Shown one piece after another: positions 8,058 to 16,610 of a stretch of DNA of 64,000 bases. The position numbers and the translations under genes are program-made. Origin of the DNA: Streptomyces fagopyri (GTDB taxonomy: Bacteria; Actinomycetota; Actinomycetes; Streptomycetales; Streptomycetaceae); contig NZ_CP045643.1 of the NCBI RefSeq assembly GCF_009498275.1, positions 2,914,001-2,978,000 on the forward strand, in the 5' to 3' direction. Each line of letters begins with the position of its first letter. Within the stretch, counting starts at the first letter, position 1. Below the pieces are notes generated by a model that had not been told where the DNA came from, searched no databases, and worked only from the letters and a program-made list of their open reading frames with translations.

Positions 8058-9497
8058 TCACGCGTCCAGCGACGTCATCACGTGCTTGATCCGCGTGTAG
8101 TCCTCGAAGCCGTAGCCCGACAGATCCTTGCCGTAGCCGGACTTCTTGAAGCCGCCGTGCGGCATCTCGGCGACCAGCGGGATGTGGGTGTTGATCCACA
8201 CGCAGCCGAAGTCGAGGGCCTTGGACAGGCGCATCGCCCGGCCGTGGTCCTTCGTCCAGACGGAGGAAGCGAGGGCGTAGTCCACGCCGTTCGCCCACTC
8301 GACGGCCTGGGCCTCGTCGGTGAACGACTGGACGGTGATGACCGGTCCGAAGACCTCGTTCTGGATGATCTCGTCGTCCTGCTTCAGGCCCGAGACGACG
8401 GTCGGGGCGTAGAAGAAGCCCTTCTCGCCGACCCGGTGGCCACCGGCCTCCACCTTCGCGTGGGCGGGCAGCCGCTCGATGAACCCGGTGACCTGCTTGA
8501 GCTGGTTGGGGTTGTTCAGCGGGCCGTAGAGCACGTCCTCGTCGTCCGGCTGACCGGTCTTGGTCTCGGCCGCGGCCTTGGCGAGCGCGGCCACGAACTC
8601 GTCGTGGATGCCCTCCTGGACCAGGACGCGGGTGGCGGCCGTACAGTCCTGCCCGGCGTTGAAGAAGCCCGCGACCGAGATGTCCTCCACGGCCTTGGCG
8701 ATGTCGGTGTCCTCGAACACCACGACCGGGGCCTTGCCGCCGAGCTCCAGGTGGACCCGCTTGAGGTCCCTGGACGCCGATTCGGCGACCGACATGCCCG
8801 CGCGCACCGAGCCGGTGATGGAGGCCATCGCCGGGGTCGGGTGCTCGACCATCGCGCGGCCGGTGTCGCGGTCGCCGCAGATGACGTTGAAGACGCCCTC
8901 GGGGAGGATGCCGCCGATGATGTCGGCGATCAGGACGGTGGACGCGGGGGTGGTGTCCGAGGGCTTGAGGACGACCGTGTTGCCCGCCGCGAGCGCCGGC
9001 GCGAACTTCCACACCGCCATCATCATCGGGTAGTTCCACGGCGCGACCTGCGCGCAGACGCCGACCGGCTCACGGCGGACGATGGAGGTCATGCCCTCCA
9101 TGTACTCGCCGGCCGAACGGCCTTCGAGCATCCGCGCCGCGCCCGCGAAGAAGCGGATCTGGTCGACCATGGGCGGGATTTCCTCGGACCGGGTCAGGCC
9201 GATCGGCTTGCCGGTGTTCTCCACCTCGGCCGCGATGAGTTCCTCGGCCCGCTCCTCGAACGCGTCCGCGATCTTCAGGAGGGCCCTCTGGCGCTCGGCG
9301 GGGGTCTGGTCGCGCCACGCCGGGAAGGCCGCGGCGGCGGCCGCCATCGCGGCGTCCACATCCGCCTGACCGGACAGCGGCGCGGTCGCGTACGCCTCGC
9401 CGGTCGCGGGGTTGACGACCTCGGTGGTCCGCCCGTCGGCGGCGTCCCGGAACTCACCGTCGATGTAATTGCGCAGACGACGCAGCTCGGTGCTCAC
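8058..9497 (-). CDS. gamma-aminobutyraldehyde dehydrogenase
   Basis: 479 residues, normal length for an NAD-dependent aldehyde dehydrogenase. Visible are VAPWNYPMMMAVWK (cofactor-binding loop), ITGSVRAG, HLELGGKAP with the general base Glu, and FNAGQDCTAATR with the catalytic Cys. The QDC sequence and overall pattern match the gamma-aminobutyraldehyde (4-aminobutanal) dehydrogenases of putrescine breakdown. Divergent from the Lrp-type regulator and the aminotransferase, which together would turn putrescine into 4-aminobutanal and then GABA. The shared 165-bp intergenic region is where control should act. Substrate is inferred from neighbours. Confidence 0.9.
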   Translation of the reverse strand: MSTELRRLRNYIDGEFRDAADGRTTEVVNPATGEAYATAPLSGQADVDAAMAAAAAAFPAWRDQTPAERQRALLKIADAFEERAEELIAAEVENTGKPIGLTRSEEIPPMVDQIRFFAGAARMLEGRSAGEYMEGMTSIVRREPVGVCAQVAPWNYPMMMAVWKFAPALAAGNTVVLKPSDTTPASTVLIADIIGGILPEGVFNVICGDRDTGRAMVEHPTPAMASITGSVRAGMSVAESASRDLKRVHLELGGKAPVVVFEDTDIAKAVEDISVAGFFNAGQDCTAATRVLVQEGIHDEFVAALAKAAAETKTGQPDDEDVLYGPLNNPNQLKQVTGFIERLPAHAKVEAGGHRVGEKGFFYAPTVVSGLKQDDEIIQNEVFGPVITVQSFTDEAQAVEWANGVDYALASSVWTKDHGRAMRLSKALDFGCVWINTHIPLVAEMPHGGFKKSGYGKDLSGYGFEDYTRIKHVMTSLDA

Positions 9498-9662
9498 TGC
9501 CGGCCCTCCAAGTTCAGGTGTCCAATCGCTGAGACACCCACACTAATCCGTGCTTCCACGTTTTCAACACCCCCGGCGACCCCTCGACTGCGAAATCCGC
9601 ACGCTGGGTACCCGTAAACAACGAATTTCATCGCTACAACCTTGCGGAACCGTCGAGACGTC
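9498..9662. promoter_or_regulatory. divergent promoter region of the polyamine breakdown genes
   Basis: This 165-bp stretch separates the divergent aldehyde dehydrogenase and Lrp-type regulator genes and is more AT-rich than its surroundings. A loose inverted repeat (GAAATCCG at 9592-9599 and CGAATTTC at 9622-9629) is the best candidate for an Lrp/AsnC-type site. No clear promoter elements could be assigned. Confidence 0.4.
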
Positions 9663-10181
9663 GTGCACAGTGAGGTCGTGGCCAGTCGAAGCGCAGACCC
9701 CAGGGACTCCACCCGCGAGTCCAGGAACGGCAGTCCCCAGCTGGACTCCGTGTCCCTCGCCATCATCGAGCAGCTCCAGCAGGACGGACGCCGTCCGTAC
9801 GCCGCGATAGGCAAGGCCGTGGGCCTGTCCGAGGCGGCCGTGCGCCAGCGCGTGCAGAAGCTGCTCGACCAGGGCGTGATGCAGATCGTCGCCGTCACGG
9901 ACCCGCTCACCGTGGGCTTCCGGCGGCAGGCGATGGTCGGCGTCAACGTCGAGGGCGACCTCGACCCGGTGGCCGAAGCGCTGACCGCCATGCCGGAGGT
10001 CGAGTACGTGGTGATGACCGCGGGCTCGTTCGACATCCTCGCCGAGGTCGTCTGCGAGGACGACGACCACCTGCTGGACGTCATCAACAAACGCATCCGG
10101 GCGCTGCCCGCCGTGCGCTCCACCGAGAGCTTCGTCTATCTGAAGCTCAAGAAACAGACCTACATGTGGGGAACCCGATAG
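9663..10181 (+). CDS. Lrp/AsnC family transcriptional regulator
   Basis: 172 residues, standard Lrp/AsnC size. The HTH (YAAIGKAVGLSEAAVRQRVQKLL, residues about 42-64; helix pair centred on AIGKAVGLSEAAV) is followed by the RAM ligand-binding domain (VGVNVEGDLDPVAEAL; YVVMTAGSFDILAEV). The GTG at 9663 is chosen to keep a short N terminus; a GTG at 9678 has a GAGG very close to it and is the alternative. The stop overlaps the aminotransferase start by 16 bp, so they form an operon, and the divergent dehydrogenase is a likely target. An effector of the polyamine/amino acid type is expected. Confidence 0.9.
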   Translation: MHSEVVASRSADPRDSTRESRNGSPQLDSVSLAIIEQLQQDGRRPYAAIGKAVGLSEAAVRQRVQKLLDQGVMQIVAVTDPLTVGFRRQAMVGVNVEGDLDPVAEALTAMPEVEYVVMTAGSFDILAEVVCEDDDHLLDVINKRIRALPAVRSTESFVYLKLKKQTYMWGTR

Positions 10182-11545
10182 CCGTGAGCCAGGACCTCAG
10201 CCGAACCGCGTACGACCACCTGTGGATGCACTTCACCCGCATGTCCTCGTACGAGAACGCGCCCGTTCCCACCATCGTCCGTGGTGAGGGCACCTACATC
10301 TACGACGACAAGGGCAAGCGCTACCTCGACGGTCTCGCGGGGCTGTTCGTGGTCCAGGCGGGCCACGGCCGCACCGAGCTCGCGGAGACGGCGTTCAAGC
10401 AGGCGCAGGAGCTGGCCTTCTTCCCGGTCTGGTCCTACGCCCACCCCAAGGCCGTCGAGCTCGCCGAGCGTCTCGCCCACTACGCGCCGGGCGACCTGAA
10501 CAAGGTCTTCTTCACCACCGGCGGCGGCGAGGCCGTCGAGACCGCGTGGAAGCTGGCGAAGCAGTACCACAAGCTCACCGGCAACCACACGAAGTACAAG
10601 GTCATCTCGCGCGCGGTCGCCTACCACGGCACCCCGCAGGGCGCCCTGTCCATCACCGGTCTGCCGGCCCTCAAGGCCCCCTTCGAGCCGCTCGTCCCGG
10701 GCGCGCACAAGGTGCCCAACACGAACATCTACCGCGCCTCGATCCACGGCGACGACCCGGAGGCCTTCGGCCGCTGGGCCGCCGACCAGATCGAGCAGGA
10801 GATCCTCTTCGAAGGCGCCGACACCGTCGCGGCGGTCTTCCTCGAGCCGGTGCAGAACGCCGGCGGCTGCTTCCCGCCGCCGCCCGGCTACTTCCAGCGC
10901 GTGCGCGAGATCTGCGACAAGTACGACGTGCTGCTCGTCTCCGACGAGGTCATCTGCGCCTTCGGCCGCCTCGGCACGATGTTCGCCTGTGACAAGTTCG
11001 ACTACATCCCGGACATCATCACCTGCGCCAAGGGCATGACCTCGGGCTACTCCCCGATCGGTGCCGCCATCATCTCGGACCGGATCGCCGAGCCGTTCTA
11101 CAAGGGCGACAACACCTTCCTGCACGGCTACACCTTCGGCGGTCACCCGGTCTCCGCGGCCGTGGCGCTCACCAACCTCGACATCTTCGAGCGCGAGGGC
11201 CTCAACCAGCACGTGCTGGACAACGAGGCGAACTTCCTCCAGACGCTCCAGAAGCTGCACGACCTGCCGATCGTCGGCGACGTCCGCGGCAACGGCTTCT
11301 TCTACGGCATCGAGCTCGTGAAGGACAAGGCCACCAAGGAGACCTTCACGGACGAGGAGTCGGAGCGCGTGCTCTACGGCTTCGTCTCCAAGAAGCTCTT
11401 CGAGTACGGCCTCTACTGCCGCGCCGACGACCGCGGTGACCCGGTCATCCAGCTGTCGCCGCCGCTGATCTCCGACCAGTCGACCTTCGACGAGATCGAG
11501 GGGATCATCCGTCAGGTGCTGACGGAGGCGTGGGCGAAGCTCTGA
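10166..11545 (+). CDS. class III PLP aminotransferase (probable putrescine/pyruvate type)
   Basis: 459 residues. The family pattern is complete: GLAGLFVVQAGHGR, the PLP phosphate-binding TTGGGEAVETAWKLAKQY, ARAVAYHGT region, VFLEPVQNAGGC, SDEVICAFGR (Asp binding pyridine N) and CAKGMTSGYSP with the Schiff-base Lys. Closest in appearance to omega-amino acid:pyruvate and putrescine:pyruvate aminotransferases. It overlaps the regulator gene; ATG 10166 is used, with GTG 10184 as alternative. With the divergent aldehyde dehydrogenase it would carry out the first step of putrescine breakdown. Amino donor inferred from context. Confidence 0.9.
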   Translation: MGNPIAVSQDLSRTAYDHLWMHFTRMSSYENAPVPTIVRGEGTYIYDDKGKRYLDGLAGLFVVQAGHGRTELAETAFKQAQELAFFPVWSYAHPKAVELAERLAHYAPGDLNKVFFTTGGGEAVETAWKLAKQYHKLTGNHTKYKVISRAVAYHGTPQGALSITGLPALKAPFEPLVPGAHKVPNTNIYRASIHGDDPEAFGRWAADQIEQEILFEGADTVAAVFLEPVQNAGGCFPPPPGYFQRVREICDKYDVLLVSDEVICAFGRLGTMFACDKFDYIPDIITCAKGMTSGYSPIGAAIISDRIAEPFYKGDNTFLHGYTFGGHPVSAAVALTNLDIFEREGLNQHVLDNEANFLQTLQKLHDLPIVGDVRGNGFFYGIELVKDKATKETFTDEESERVLYGFVSKKLFEYGLYCRADDRGDPVIQLSPPLISDQSTFDEIEGIIRQVLTEAWAKL

Positions 11546-11566
11546 TTCCGTCCGGCTGATCCACAA

Positions 11567-11612
11567 CGGCCCCGGGGCGCCCGTTCGAGTGAGAATGGGT
11601 GCCCCGGGGCCG
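11567..11612 (+). terminator. 12-bp GC-rich hairpin after the aminotransferase gene
   Basis: Arms 11567-11578 and 11601-11612 (CGGCCCCGGGGC and its complement) lie 22 bp past the aminotransferase stop. The arms are perfect and the loop is 22 bases. Likely end of the regulator-aminotransferase transcript. Confidence 0.8.
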
Positions 11613-11731
11613 CGTGCTGTCCGGCCTCCCGCCCCCGACTCCCTAGCGTGCCCAGTGACCGATCGGCCCTGCCTTCGTTCCCCCGTCCGGGGGATTGGCA
11701 GCGCAAATCAGATCTGAACGAGGTGTACGCG

Positions 11732-12469
11732 ATGGTGGCCCCGCCGGACAACGACGTGCTCTGGGCACGCGCCCTGCACGTCAACCACAACGGCTCGCCC
11801 GCGCTCAGCGGTGTCTCGCTCGGCGTCCGCGACGGCGAGATCCTCGCCGTCGGCGGCCCGCGCGGGAGCGGTAAGACCACACTGCTCCAGTGCCTGTCCG
11901 GGCAGCTCCTGCCACAGCAGGGCGAGGTCTGGTTCAACAGCGTGCCCGTGCACACCATGGGCGCGCTCGCCCGCGAACGCCTGCGCCGCGACCGCTTCGG
12001 CTGGATCGACCCGGTGCCCGTCCTCGTGCCCGAGCTGAACTCCTGGGAGAACGCGGCGCTGCCCCTGATGCTGCGCGGCACCGGCCGCCGGGCCGCGAAG
12101 ACCGCCGCCCTGGAATGGCTCGAACGCCTGGACATCGGCGACTGCGCCCGCAAACGGCCGCACGCCCTGCTCCAGGCCGAGCGGCAGCGCGTCGCCATCG
12201 CCCGCGCGCTCGTGCCCGCCCCCCAGGTGCTCTTCGCCGATGAGCCGACCGCCCCGCTGCACCGCGCCGACCGCGCCCATGTGCTGCGCACGCTGACCAC
12301 CGCCGCCCGCTCGCACGGCATCACGGTGGTCCTCGCCACGCACGACGCGGACACCGCCGGCCTCGCCGACCGCACGGTCACCCTGCTCGACGGACGGCGT
12401 GTGAACACCGTCCACCTGCCCCCGGTCACCGAGACGGAAGGCCGGGCCGCGTGCTCGCTCTCCGTCTAG
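11732..12469 (+). CDS. ABC transporter ATP-binding protein with altered signature motif
   Basis: 245 residues of MacB/LolD-like ATPase. Walker A is GGPRGSGKTT, Walker B VLFADEPTA and the switch His is in VVLATHD. The ABC signature normally read as LSGGQ is here LLQAE (in ALLQAERQRVAIARAL), a clear departure from the rule. The ATG at 11732 follows GAACGAGGTG; a longer reading from 11648 lacks an RBS. The last 19 bases overlap the permease gene, so they form one exporter. Efflux or lipoprotein/peptide handling is typical of this type; the substrate is unknown. Confidence 0.87.
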   Translation: MVAPPDNDVLWARALHVNHNGSPALSGVSLGVRDGEILAVGGPRGSGKTTLLQCLSGQLLPQQGEVWFNSVPVHTMGALARERLRRDRFGWIDPVPVLVPELNSWENAALPLMLRGTGRRAAKTAALEWLERLDIGDCARKRPHALLQAERQRVAIARALVPAPQVLFADEPTAPLHRADRAHVLRTLTTAARSHGITVVLATHDADTAGLADRTVTLLDGRRVNTVHLPPVTETEGRAACSLSV

Positions 12470-13746
12470 CCCGCGGGGCCCATCCCCTCGTCCAGCTGCG
12501 CAGGCTGCTGGTCGCCGCCGCCTCCGCGGGCACCGGCTTCCTGCTGCTGAGCGCGCTGGGGTACGCCATGGCGCATCCCGACGCCCCGACCGGCTCGGTG
12601 CTCCGGCTCCTGTGGTGCCTCGCACCCGTCGCCGCCAGCGTCCACCTCGCGGTCGCCGTCGCCCGTACGGACCCGGGAACCCGGCCCCGCCCCGGACTCG
12701 CGGCGGTCGGACTCGGCCCCGGACGCCTGATGGCCGTCTCGGCGGTCACCACCGCGCTGTCGACCACCCTGGGCTCGACGCTCGCGCTGCTGGTCTTCCT
12801 GCACCTGCGCGGCGACCTGACGGGCATGCCCTTCGACGGCGCCGCGACGGCCTTCCTCGCAGCGGACCAGCCGCTGCCGCTGCCCGCGGCCCTGACCCTG
12901 CTGCTCCTGGTGCCGCTCGCCGCGTCCCTCGCCAGCGCGCTCGCACTGCGGCCGCGGACCGTCGTCCGCGGCCGATCGGCCCGGCCGGGCACCGCCACCG
13001 CCACCGCCACCGCCACCGCCACGGGCGTTTCCACCGCCCCCGGCACGCCCGGGGACGGCACGCCCGTGACCGCCGGAACCGGCCCAGACGCCGACCACCC
13101 GGAACTCGCCCCGGACCCGCTGCCGCTCCCTCCACCCCTGCCCGCACCCGGCGGACTGCCCTGGGGCACCGCCGTCGTCGCGGCGGGGCTGGCCGTGGAG
13201 TCGTACGCGAGCCGCTCCGGAGCGGCACCCGGCTCCGACCTGACGAGCCGGTTCGCGGGCAGCCCGGCCGGGGTGCTGGGCGGCTGGGCCCTCACCGCGA
13301 TCGGGCTGGCCCTGGCCGGACCGGCCATCACCCATGTGTGCGGATGGCTGCTCCAGGCCGTGCGCCCCGGCGCGCTGCGCCTGCTCGCCGGGCGCGGTCT
13401 CCAGGGGGAGGCCCGGCGCATCGGGCGCCCCCTCGGAGTGGTGTGCGCGGTCGCGTCGGGCGCGTACGCCATGGCGACCGTGTACGCGGGAGCGCGGCCC
13501 TCGATCGGGCCGCTCAGCACGCTCGGCGCGCTGCTCGTGGCCGGCTGCGCCGTCGCGACGCTGTTCACGGCGGCGCTGGAGACCAAGCAGGCACGTGCCG
13601 ACACCACGGCGGCGCTGTTGCGGCTGGGGGCGCCCGCCTCGGTGCTGCGCCACGCGGCGCTGCTGCGCGCGGGCGTGCTGCTCGCCGTGTTCGGCCCGCT
13701 GACCTGGCTGGTCGCGGAACTCGCGGCGATGCCGCTGGCCCGCTGA
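12451..13746 (+). CDS. FtsX-like ABC transporter permease
   Basis: 431 residues with about eight hydrophobic segments: three in the first 160 residues (around 20-40, 50-65, 90-115), one near 145-165, then after a long Pro/Thr/Ala-rich linker (about residues 178-235) further helices near 275-295, 330-350, 355-375 and 405-425. The linker contains (TA)n encoded by five GCCACC-type hexamers around 12988-13020. It starts inside the ATPase gene (GTG 12451), so both belong to one transporter. Assignment to the FtsX/MacB permease class rests on topology and pairing. Confidence 0.75.
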   Translation: MLALRLARGAHPLVQLRRLLVAAASAGTGFLLLSALGYAMAHPDAPTGSVLRLLWCLAPVAASVHLAVAVARTDPGTRPRPGLAAVGLGPGRLMAVSAVTTALSTTLGSTLALLVFLHLRGDLTGMPFDGAATAFLAADQPLPLPAALTLLLLVPLAASLASALALRPRTVVRGRSARPGTATATATATATGVSTAPGTPGDGTPVTAGTGPDADHPELAPDPLPLPPPLPAPGGLPWGTAVVAAGLAVESYASRSGAAPGSDLTSRFAGSPAGVLGGWALTAIGLALAGPAITHVCGWLLQAVRPGALRLLAGRGLQGEARRIGRPLGVVCAVASGAYAMATVYAGARPSIGPLSTLGALLVAGCAVATLFTAALETKQARADTTAALLRLGAPASVLRHAALLRAGVLLAVFGPLTWLVAELAAMPLAR

Positions 13747-13851
13747 ACAACGGTACGAACCGCCTCCGCCACGGCCGATGAGTTCCGCGAGGACGGTCGG
13801 TCTGCCTCTCCGTACGGCACACGACTCCACCTCCACCGGGAGAGACCGCTC

Positions 13852-14259
13852 ATGTACCAGCAGATGATCTTCGTGAACCTCGCCGTGAACGACGTCGACG
13901 CCTCGAAGAAGTTCTTCACCGAGCTCGGCTACACGATCAACCCGCAGTTCTCGACGGACGACTGCGCCTGCGTCGTCATCAGCGACACGATCGTCGCGAT
14001 GCTGCTGAGCAAGCAGCGTTACGCGGACTTCACGAAGAAGGAGATCGCGGACCCGGCCCGGACCAGCGAGGTGCTGCTCTGCCTGAGCGCCGAGAGCCGG
14101 GAGAAGGTGGACGAGCTGTGCGACAAGGCCCTCTCCGCGGGCGGCTCCGGCACCCGGGAGGCCCAGGACCACGGCTACATGTACGGCCGCGCCTTCGACG
14201 ACCCGGACGGTCACACCTGGGAGGTCATGTGGATGGACCCGGCGGCCGTCCAGGGCTGA
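13852..14259 (+). CDS. VOC family (glyoxalase/bleomycin resistance-like) protein
   Basis: 135 residues, one pair of beta-alpha-beta-beta-beta modules. It begins MIFVNLAVNDVDASKKFFTELGY and ends MYGRAFDDPDGHTWEVMWMDP, the usual VOC start and metal-binding C-terminal strand. The middle CVVISDTIVAMLL strand fits too. An RBS-like GGGAGAG precedes the ATG. This subtype is annotated as a lactoylglutathione lyase-like or extradiol dioxygenase-like protein of unknown substrate. It is a single-gene unit. Confidence 0.88.
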   Translation: MYQQMIFVNLAVNDVDASKKFFTELGYTINPQFSTDDCACVVISDTIVAMLLSKQRYADFTKKEIADPARTSEVLLCLSAESREKVDELCDKALSAGGSGTREAQDHGYMYGRAFDDPDGHTWEVMWMDPAAVQG

Positions 14260-14330
14260 GTGTCCCGGGCGCCCGGAGCCGCCGGCCCGGTCCGTCACCG
14301 GCCGGCGGCCGTCGCGGCCGGGACCGCTTC

Positions 14331-14363
14331 GGCCCGGGACCGACGTGGCCCGGGACCGACGTG
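14331..14363. repeat. 16-bp direct repeat in the VOC to LOG intergenic region
   Basis: The sequence GGCCCGGGACCGACGTG occurs at 14331-14347 and again at 14347-14363. The whole 14260-14480 stretch is built of CCGGGACCG-type imperfect repeats and holds no gene. Function unknown; probably slippage-derived. Confidence 0.8.
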
Positions 14364-14480
14364 CACCGGACCGGCTTGGCCCGGGGCAGACCGTGGGCCG
14401 GGACCGACGGCGGTCCGGGACCCGCGGCCGCCAACGCCCCGCTCCGGACCCCCTTTTGCCCCACCCCCTAGCATGGCCGC

Positions 14481-15596
14481 GTGCAGCCAACTTCTCTCCG
14501 CGCCGGTCACGACCGTGAGATCGAGTCCCTCGCCGAGTTCGACGAGGTCGTCTCCGAGCGCGGCTCGCTCGCCCGGTTCCGTGTCCAGTCCATAGATCTG
14601 ACGGACCGTACGGACACACTGCTCTCCGTGGACGCCTCGGGCGCCGTCTTCCTCGGCTGCCCGATGGATGCCGGGGCGGCCGCGCGGGTGAGAGCCGCGG
14701 GGGCGCTGGTCTTCCCGCCCGTCCCGGGACTGCCCTTCGACCCGTACCGGGGCCTGCTCCACTCCCCCGACGAGCTCTTCGCCTCCCTCGACGCCGGGTA
14801 CGAGGCGACACCGGACGCCCGTACGTACACCTGGTTCCAGCAGACCAAGACCGACGGCGACATCTTCGCGTCGATGCTGCGCTCGATCCACGACGACGCG
14901 GTGTCGGACGCCCTCGACGAACTCCTCGTCGGCACAAGGGTGGTGGGCGTGATGGGCGGCCACGCGATGGCGCGCGGCACCCGGGCGTACGAGGGTGCGG
15001 CGCTCCTGGGCCGCGAACTGGCGCGCTCCGGACTGATGGTCGCCACCGGCGGTGGGCCGGGCGCAATGGAGGCCGCGAACCTCGGTGCGTACGCCGCCCC
15101 GTTCGACGACGCGATGCTGGCCGAGGCGCTCCGGCTGCTCTCCGGGTCACCGTCGTTCGAGCCCTCCATCACCGACTGGGCGCGCGCCGCGTTCACCGTG
15201 CGGGAGCGCTGGCCCGCCGGTGGCCCCTCGGTCGGCATCCCCACCTGGTTCTACGGTCACGAGCCGCCGAACCCGTTCGCCGCGCACATAGCCAAGTACT
15301 TCGCCAACTCGACCCGTGAGGACGGGTTGTTGGCCCGTTCGAACGCGGGCGTCGTCTTCCTGCCGGGCGCCGCCGGGACCGTACAGGAGATCTTCGACAA
15401 CGCGACCCCGAACTACTACGAGTCGCGCGGGGAGCCCACCGCGATGGTCCTCGTGGACCGCGCGCACTGGACCGAGAGGTACCCCGCCTGGCCGCTCCTC
15501 CAATCCCTCGCGCGGGAGCGGTCGATGGAGTCCCGGATCACTCTGGTGGACCGGATCGAGGACGCTCCGGAGGCTCTCAAACGCCTCGGTGGTTAA
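14481..15596 (+). CDS. LOG-like Rossmann-fold nucleotide-binding protein
   Basis: 371 residues. The lysine decarboxylase-like/LOG fold is marked by VVGVMGGHAMARG, ATGGGPGAMEAANLGAY (GGGxGxM motif) and VVFLPGAAGTVQEIFDN (the PGGxGTxxE motif with the second Gly changed to Ala). Classical LOG proteins (cytokinin riboside monophosphate phosphoribohydrolases) are about 180-200 residues; this is the longer bacterial type with an extra N-terminal domain of about 140 residues. Nucleotide 5'-monophosphate hydrolysis is possible but unproven. The GTG at 14481 is the first start of the frame. It is monocistronic. Confidence 0.85.
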   Translation: MQPTSLRAGHDREIESLAEFDEVVSERGSLARFRVQSIDLTDRTDTLLSVDASGAVFLGCPMDAGAAARVRAAGALVFPPVPGLPFDPYRGLLHSPDELFASLDAGYEATPDARTYTWFQQTKTDGDIFASMLRSIHDDAVSDALDELLVGTRVVGVMGGHAMARGTRAYEGAALLGRELARSGLMVATGGGPGAMEAANLGAYAAPFDDAMLAEALRLLSGSPSFEPSITDWARAAFTVRERWPAGGPSVGIPTWFYGHEPPNPFAAHIAKYFANSTREDGLLARSNAGVVFLPGAAGTVQEIFDNATPNYYESRGEPTAMVLVDRAHWTERYPAWPLLQSLARERSMESRITLVDRIEDAPEALKRLGG

Positions 15597-15634
15597 CAAC
15601 AAGGCAAAGCCGGTGGCACGGCAGGGCATATGCA

Positions 15635-15662
15635 TTGACAGCACTTACCCGGCACTTATAAA
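15635..15662 (+). promoter_or_regulatory. consensus-like sigma-70 (HrdB) promoter of the LAETG surface protein gene
   Basis: TTGACA at 15635-15640 and TATAAA at 15657-15662 are separated by 16 bases. Both hexamers match or nearly match the primary-sigma consensus, which is rare in this GC-rich sequence. The start would fall near 15669, giving a leader of about 77 nt before the GTG at 15746. Confidence 0.75.
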
Positions 15663-15745
15663 CCTGTGTGGCCTAAGGGAGTCCTGTTGCCATAGCAGAA
15701 CACCCCCCAAACCCCCCGCAGTTGCGCAATCTGTGAAGGGCAATC

Positions 15746-16429
15746 GTGTCCATATCTCGCCGTACCGCACGTTCTGTGCGCATCCTCGGTGTTGCCTCCG
15801 CCACGGCCGCGCTCGCGCTCGGTGTCGCCGGCAACGCACTTGCTTGCAATATCCGTGACTTCTCGGCCGTCGCCTCGTGCGACGACAACGGGAAGGGCAT
15901 CATCACCGTGACCGACACCGACGCCTCCGGCGTCGAGGCCACGGTCTCCGTCTTCCTCGAGACCAACGGCGCGGACGCCCGTCAGGTCGGTTCCGAGACG
16001 GTCAAGGGCACCCGCGAGGGCGCCACTGTCACGTTCTCCGAGGACTGGGCGCCCAACGCCACCTACCGCGTCCACGTCACCGCCGGGAAGATCGTCGACA
16101 AGGACGTCTCTCCGCAGCTGACCACGCCCTCCAAGGCGTGCAAGACCGAAGAGTCGCCCTCTCCGACGCCGAAGCCGTCGGAGACCTCCTCCTCGCCCGC
16201 CCCCTCGGAGTCGGCTTCCGCGACCCCGTCGGAGTCGGAGAGCAGCGCCGCGCCCGCGACGCCGGGAGACAACGCCCCGTCCCCCGCGGTCGGTGACTCC
16301 AACCTCGCCGAGACCGGTGCGAACTCCAACACCCCGATGATCGCCGGCATCGCCGGTGCCCTCGTGGTCGTCGGCGGCGGAGCGGTCTTCTTCGGTATGC
16401 GCCGCCGCGGCGCCTCGAAGACCGGCTGA
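15746..16429 (+). CDS. LAETG-type sortase-anchored surface protein
   Basis: 227 residues. A signal peptide ([22 protein letters not shown]..., cleavage near ALA-C at residue 34) leads a beta-rich domain of about 100 residues ([33 protein letters not shown]), then a Ser/Pro/Thr/Glu-rich stalk, the sorting motif LAETG near residue 190, a hydrophobic helix and the tail [14 protein letters not shown] motifs are recognised by class E sortases in Streptomyces. The gene has its own strong promoter and a terminator. Role in the wall or aerial surface is unknown. Confidence 0.92.
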   Translation: MSISRRTARSVRILGVASATAALALGVAGNALACNIRDFSAVASCDDNGKGIITVTDTDASGVEATVSVFLETNGADARQVGSETVKGTREGATVTFSEDWAPNATYRVHVTAGKIVDKDVSPQLTTPSKACKTEESPSPTPKPSETSSSPAPSESASATPSESESSAAPATPGDNAPSPAVGDSNLAETGANSNTPMIAGIAGALVVVGGGAVFFGMRRRGASKTG

Positions 16430-16451
16430 ACCGCACAACGCCTGTAGCACC

Positions 16452-16488
16452 GTGTGGCCCGTCCCCTCGTCGAGGGGGCGGGCCACAC
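16452..16488 (+). terminator. strong hairpin after the LAETG gene
   Basis: Outer arms GTGTGGCCCG (16452-16461) and CGGGCCACAC (16479-16488) plus an inner CCCCTCG/CGAGGGG stem make a nearly continuous hairpin 22 bp past the stop codon. Confidence 0.88.
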
Positions 16489-16610
16489 GTCTGCGCCGGC
16501 CTCGGCCGTGTCATGTACGTCGCCCCGATGGCGTGCGTCGCGCCCGCGGGCACCCCGGGGGCGGTCGGACGCCTCCCCCACGGTTGGAAGCCCCGCCAGT
16601 GGTCGGAGGT

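Noticed and set aside
7680..9617. 645-residue plus-strand frame opposite the aldehyde dehydrogenase
   Set aside because: Shadow of a 479-residue enzyme with its catalytic residues on the other strand; composition is His/Arg/Gly-rich and nothing is recognisable.
12466..15150. 894-residue minus-strand frame across the permease, VOC and LOG genes
   Set aside because: Low-complexity Arg/Gly/Ala sequence with no domain; three genuine plus-strand genes with clear motifs occupy the same DNA.
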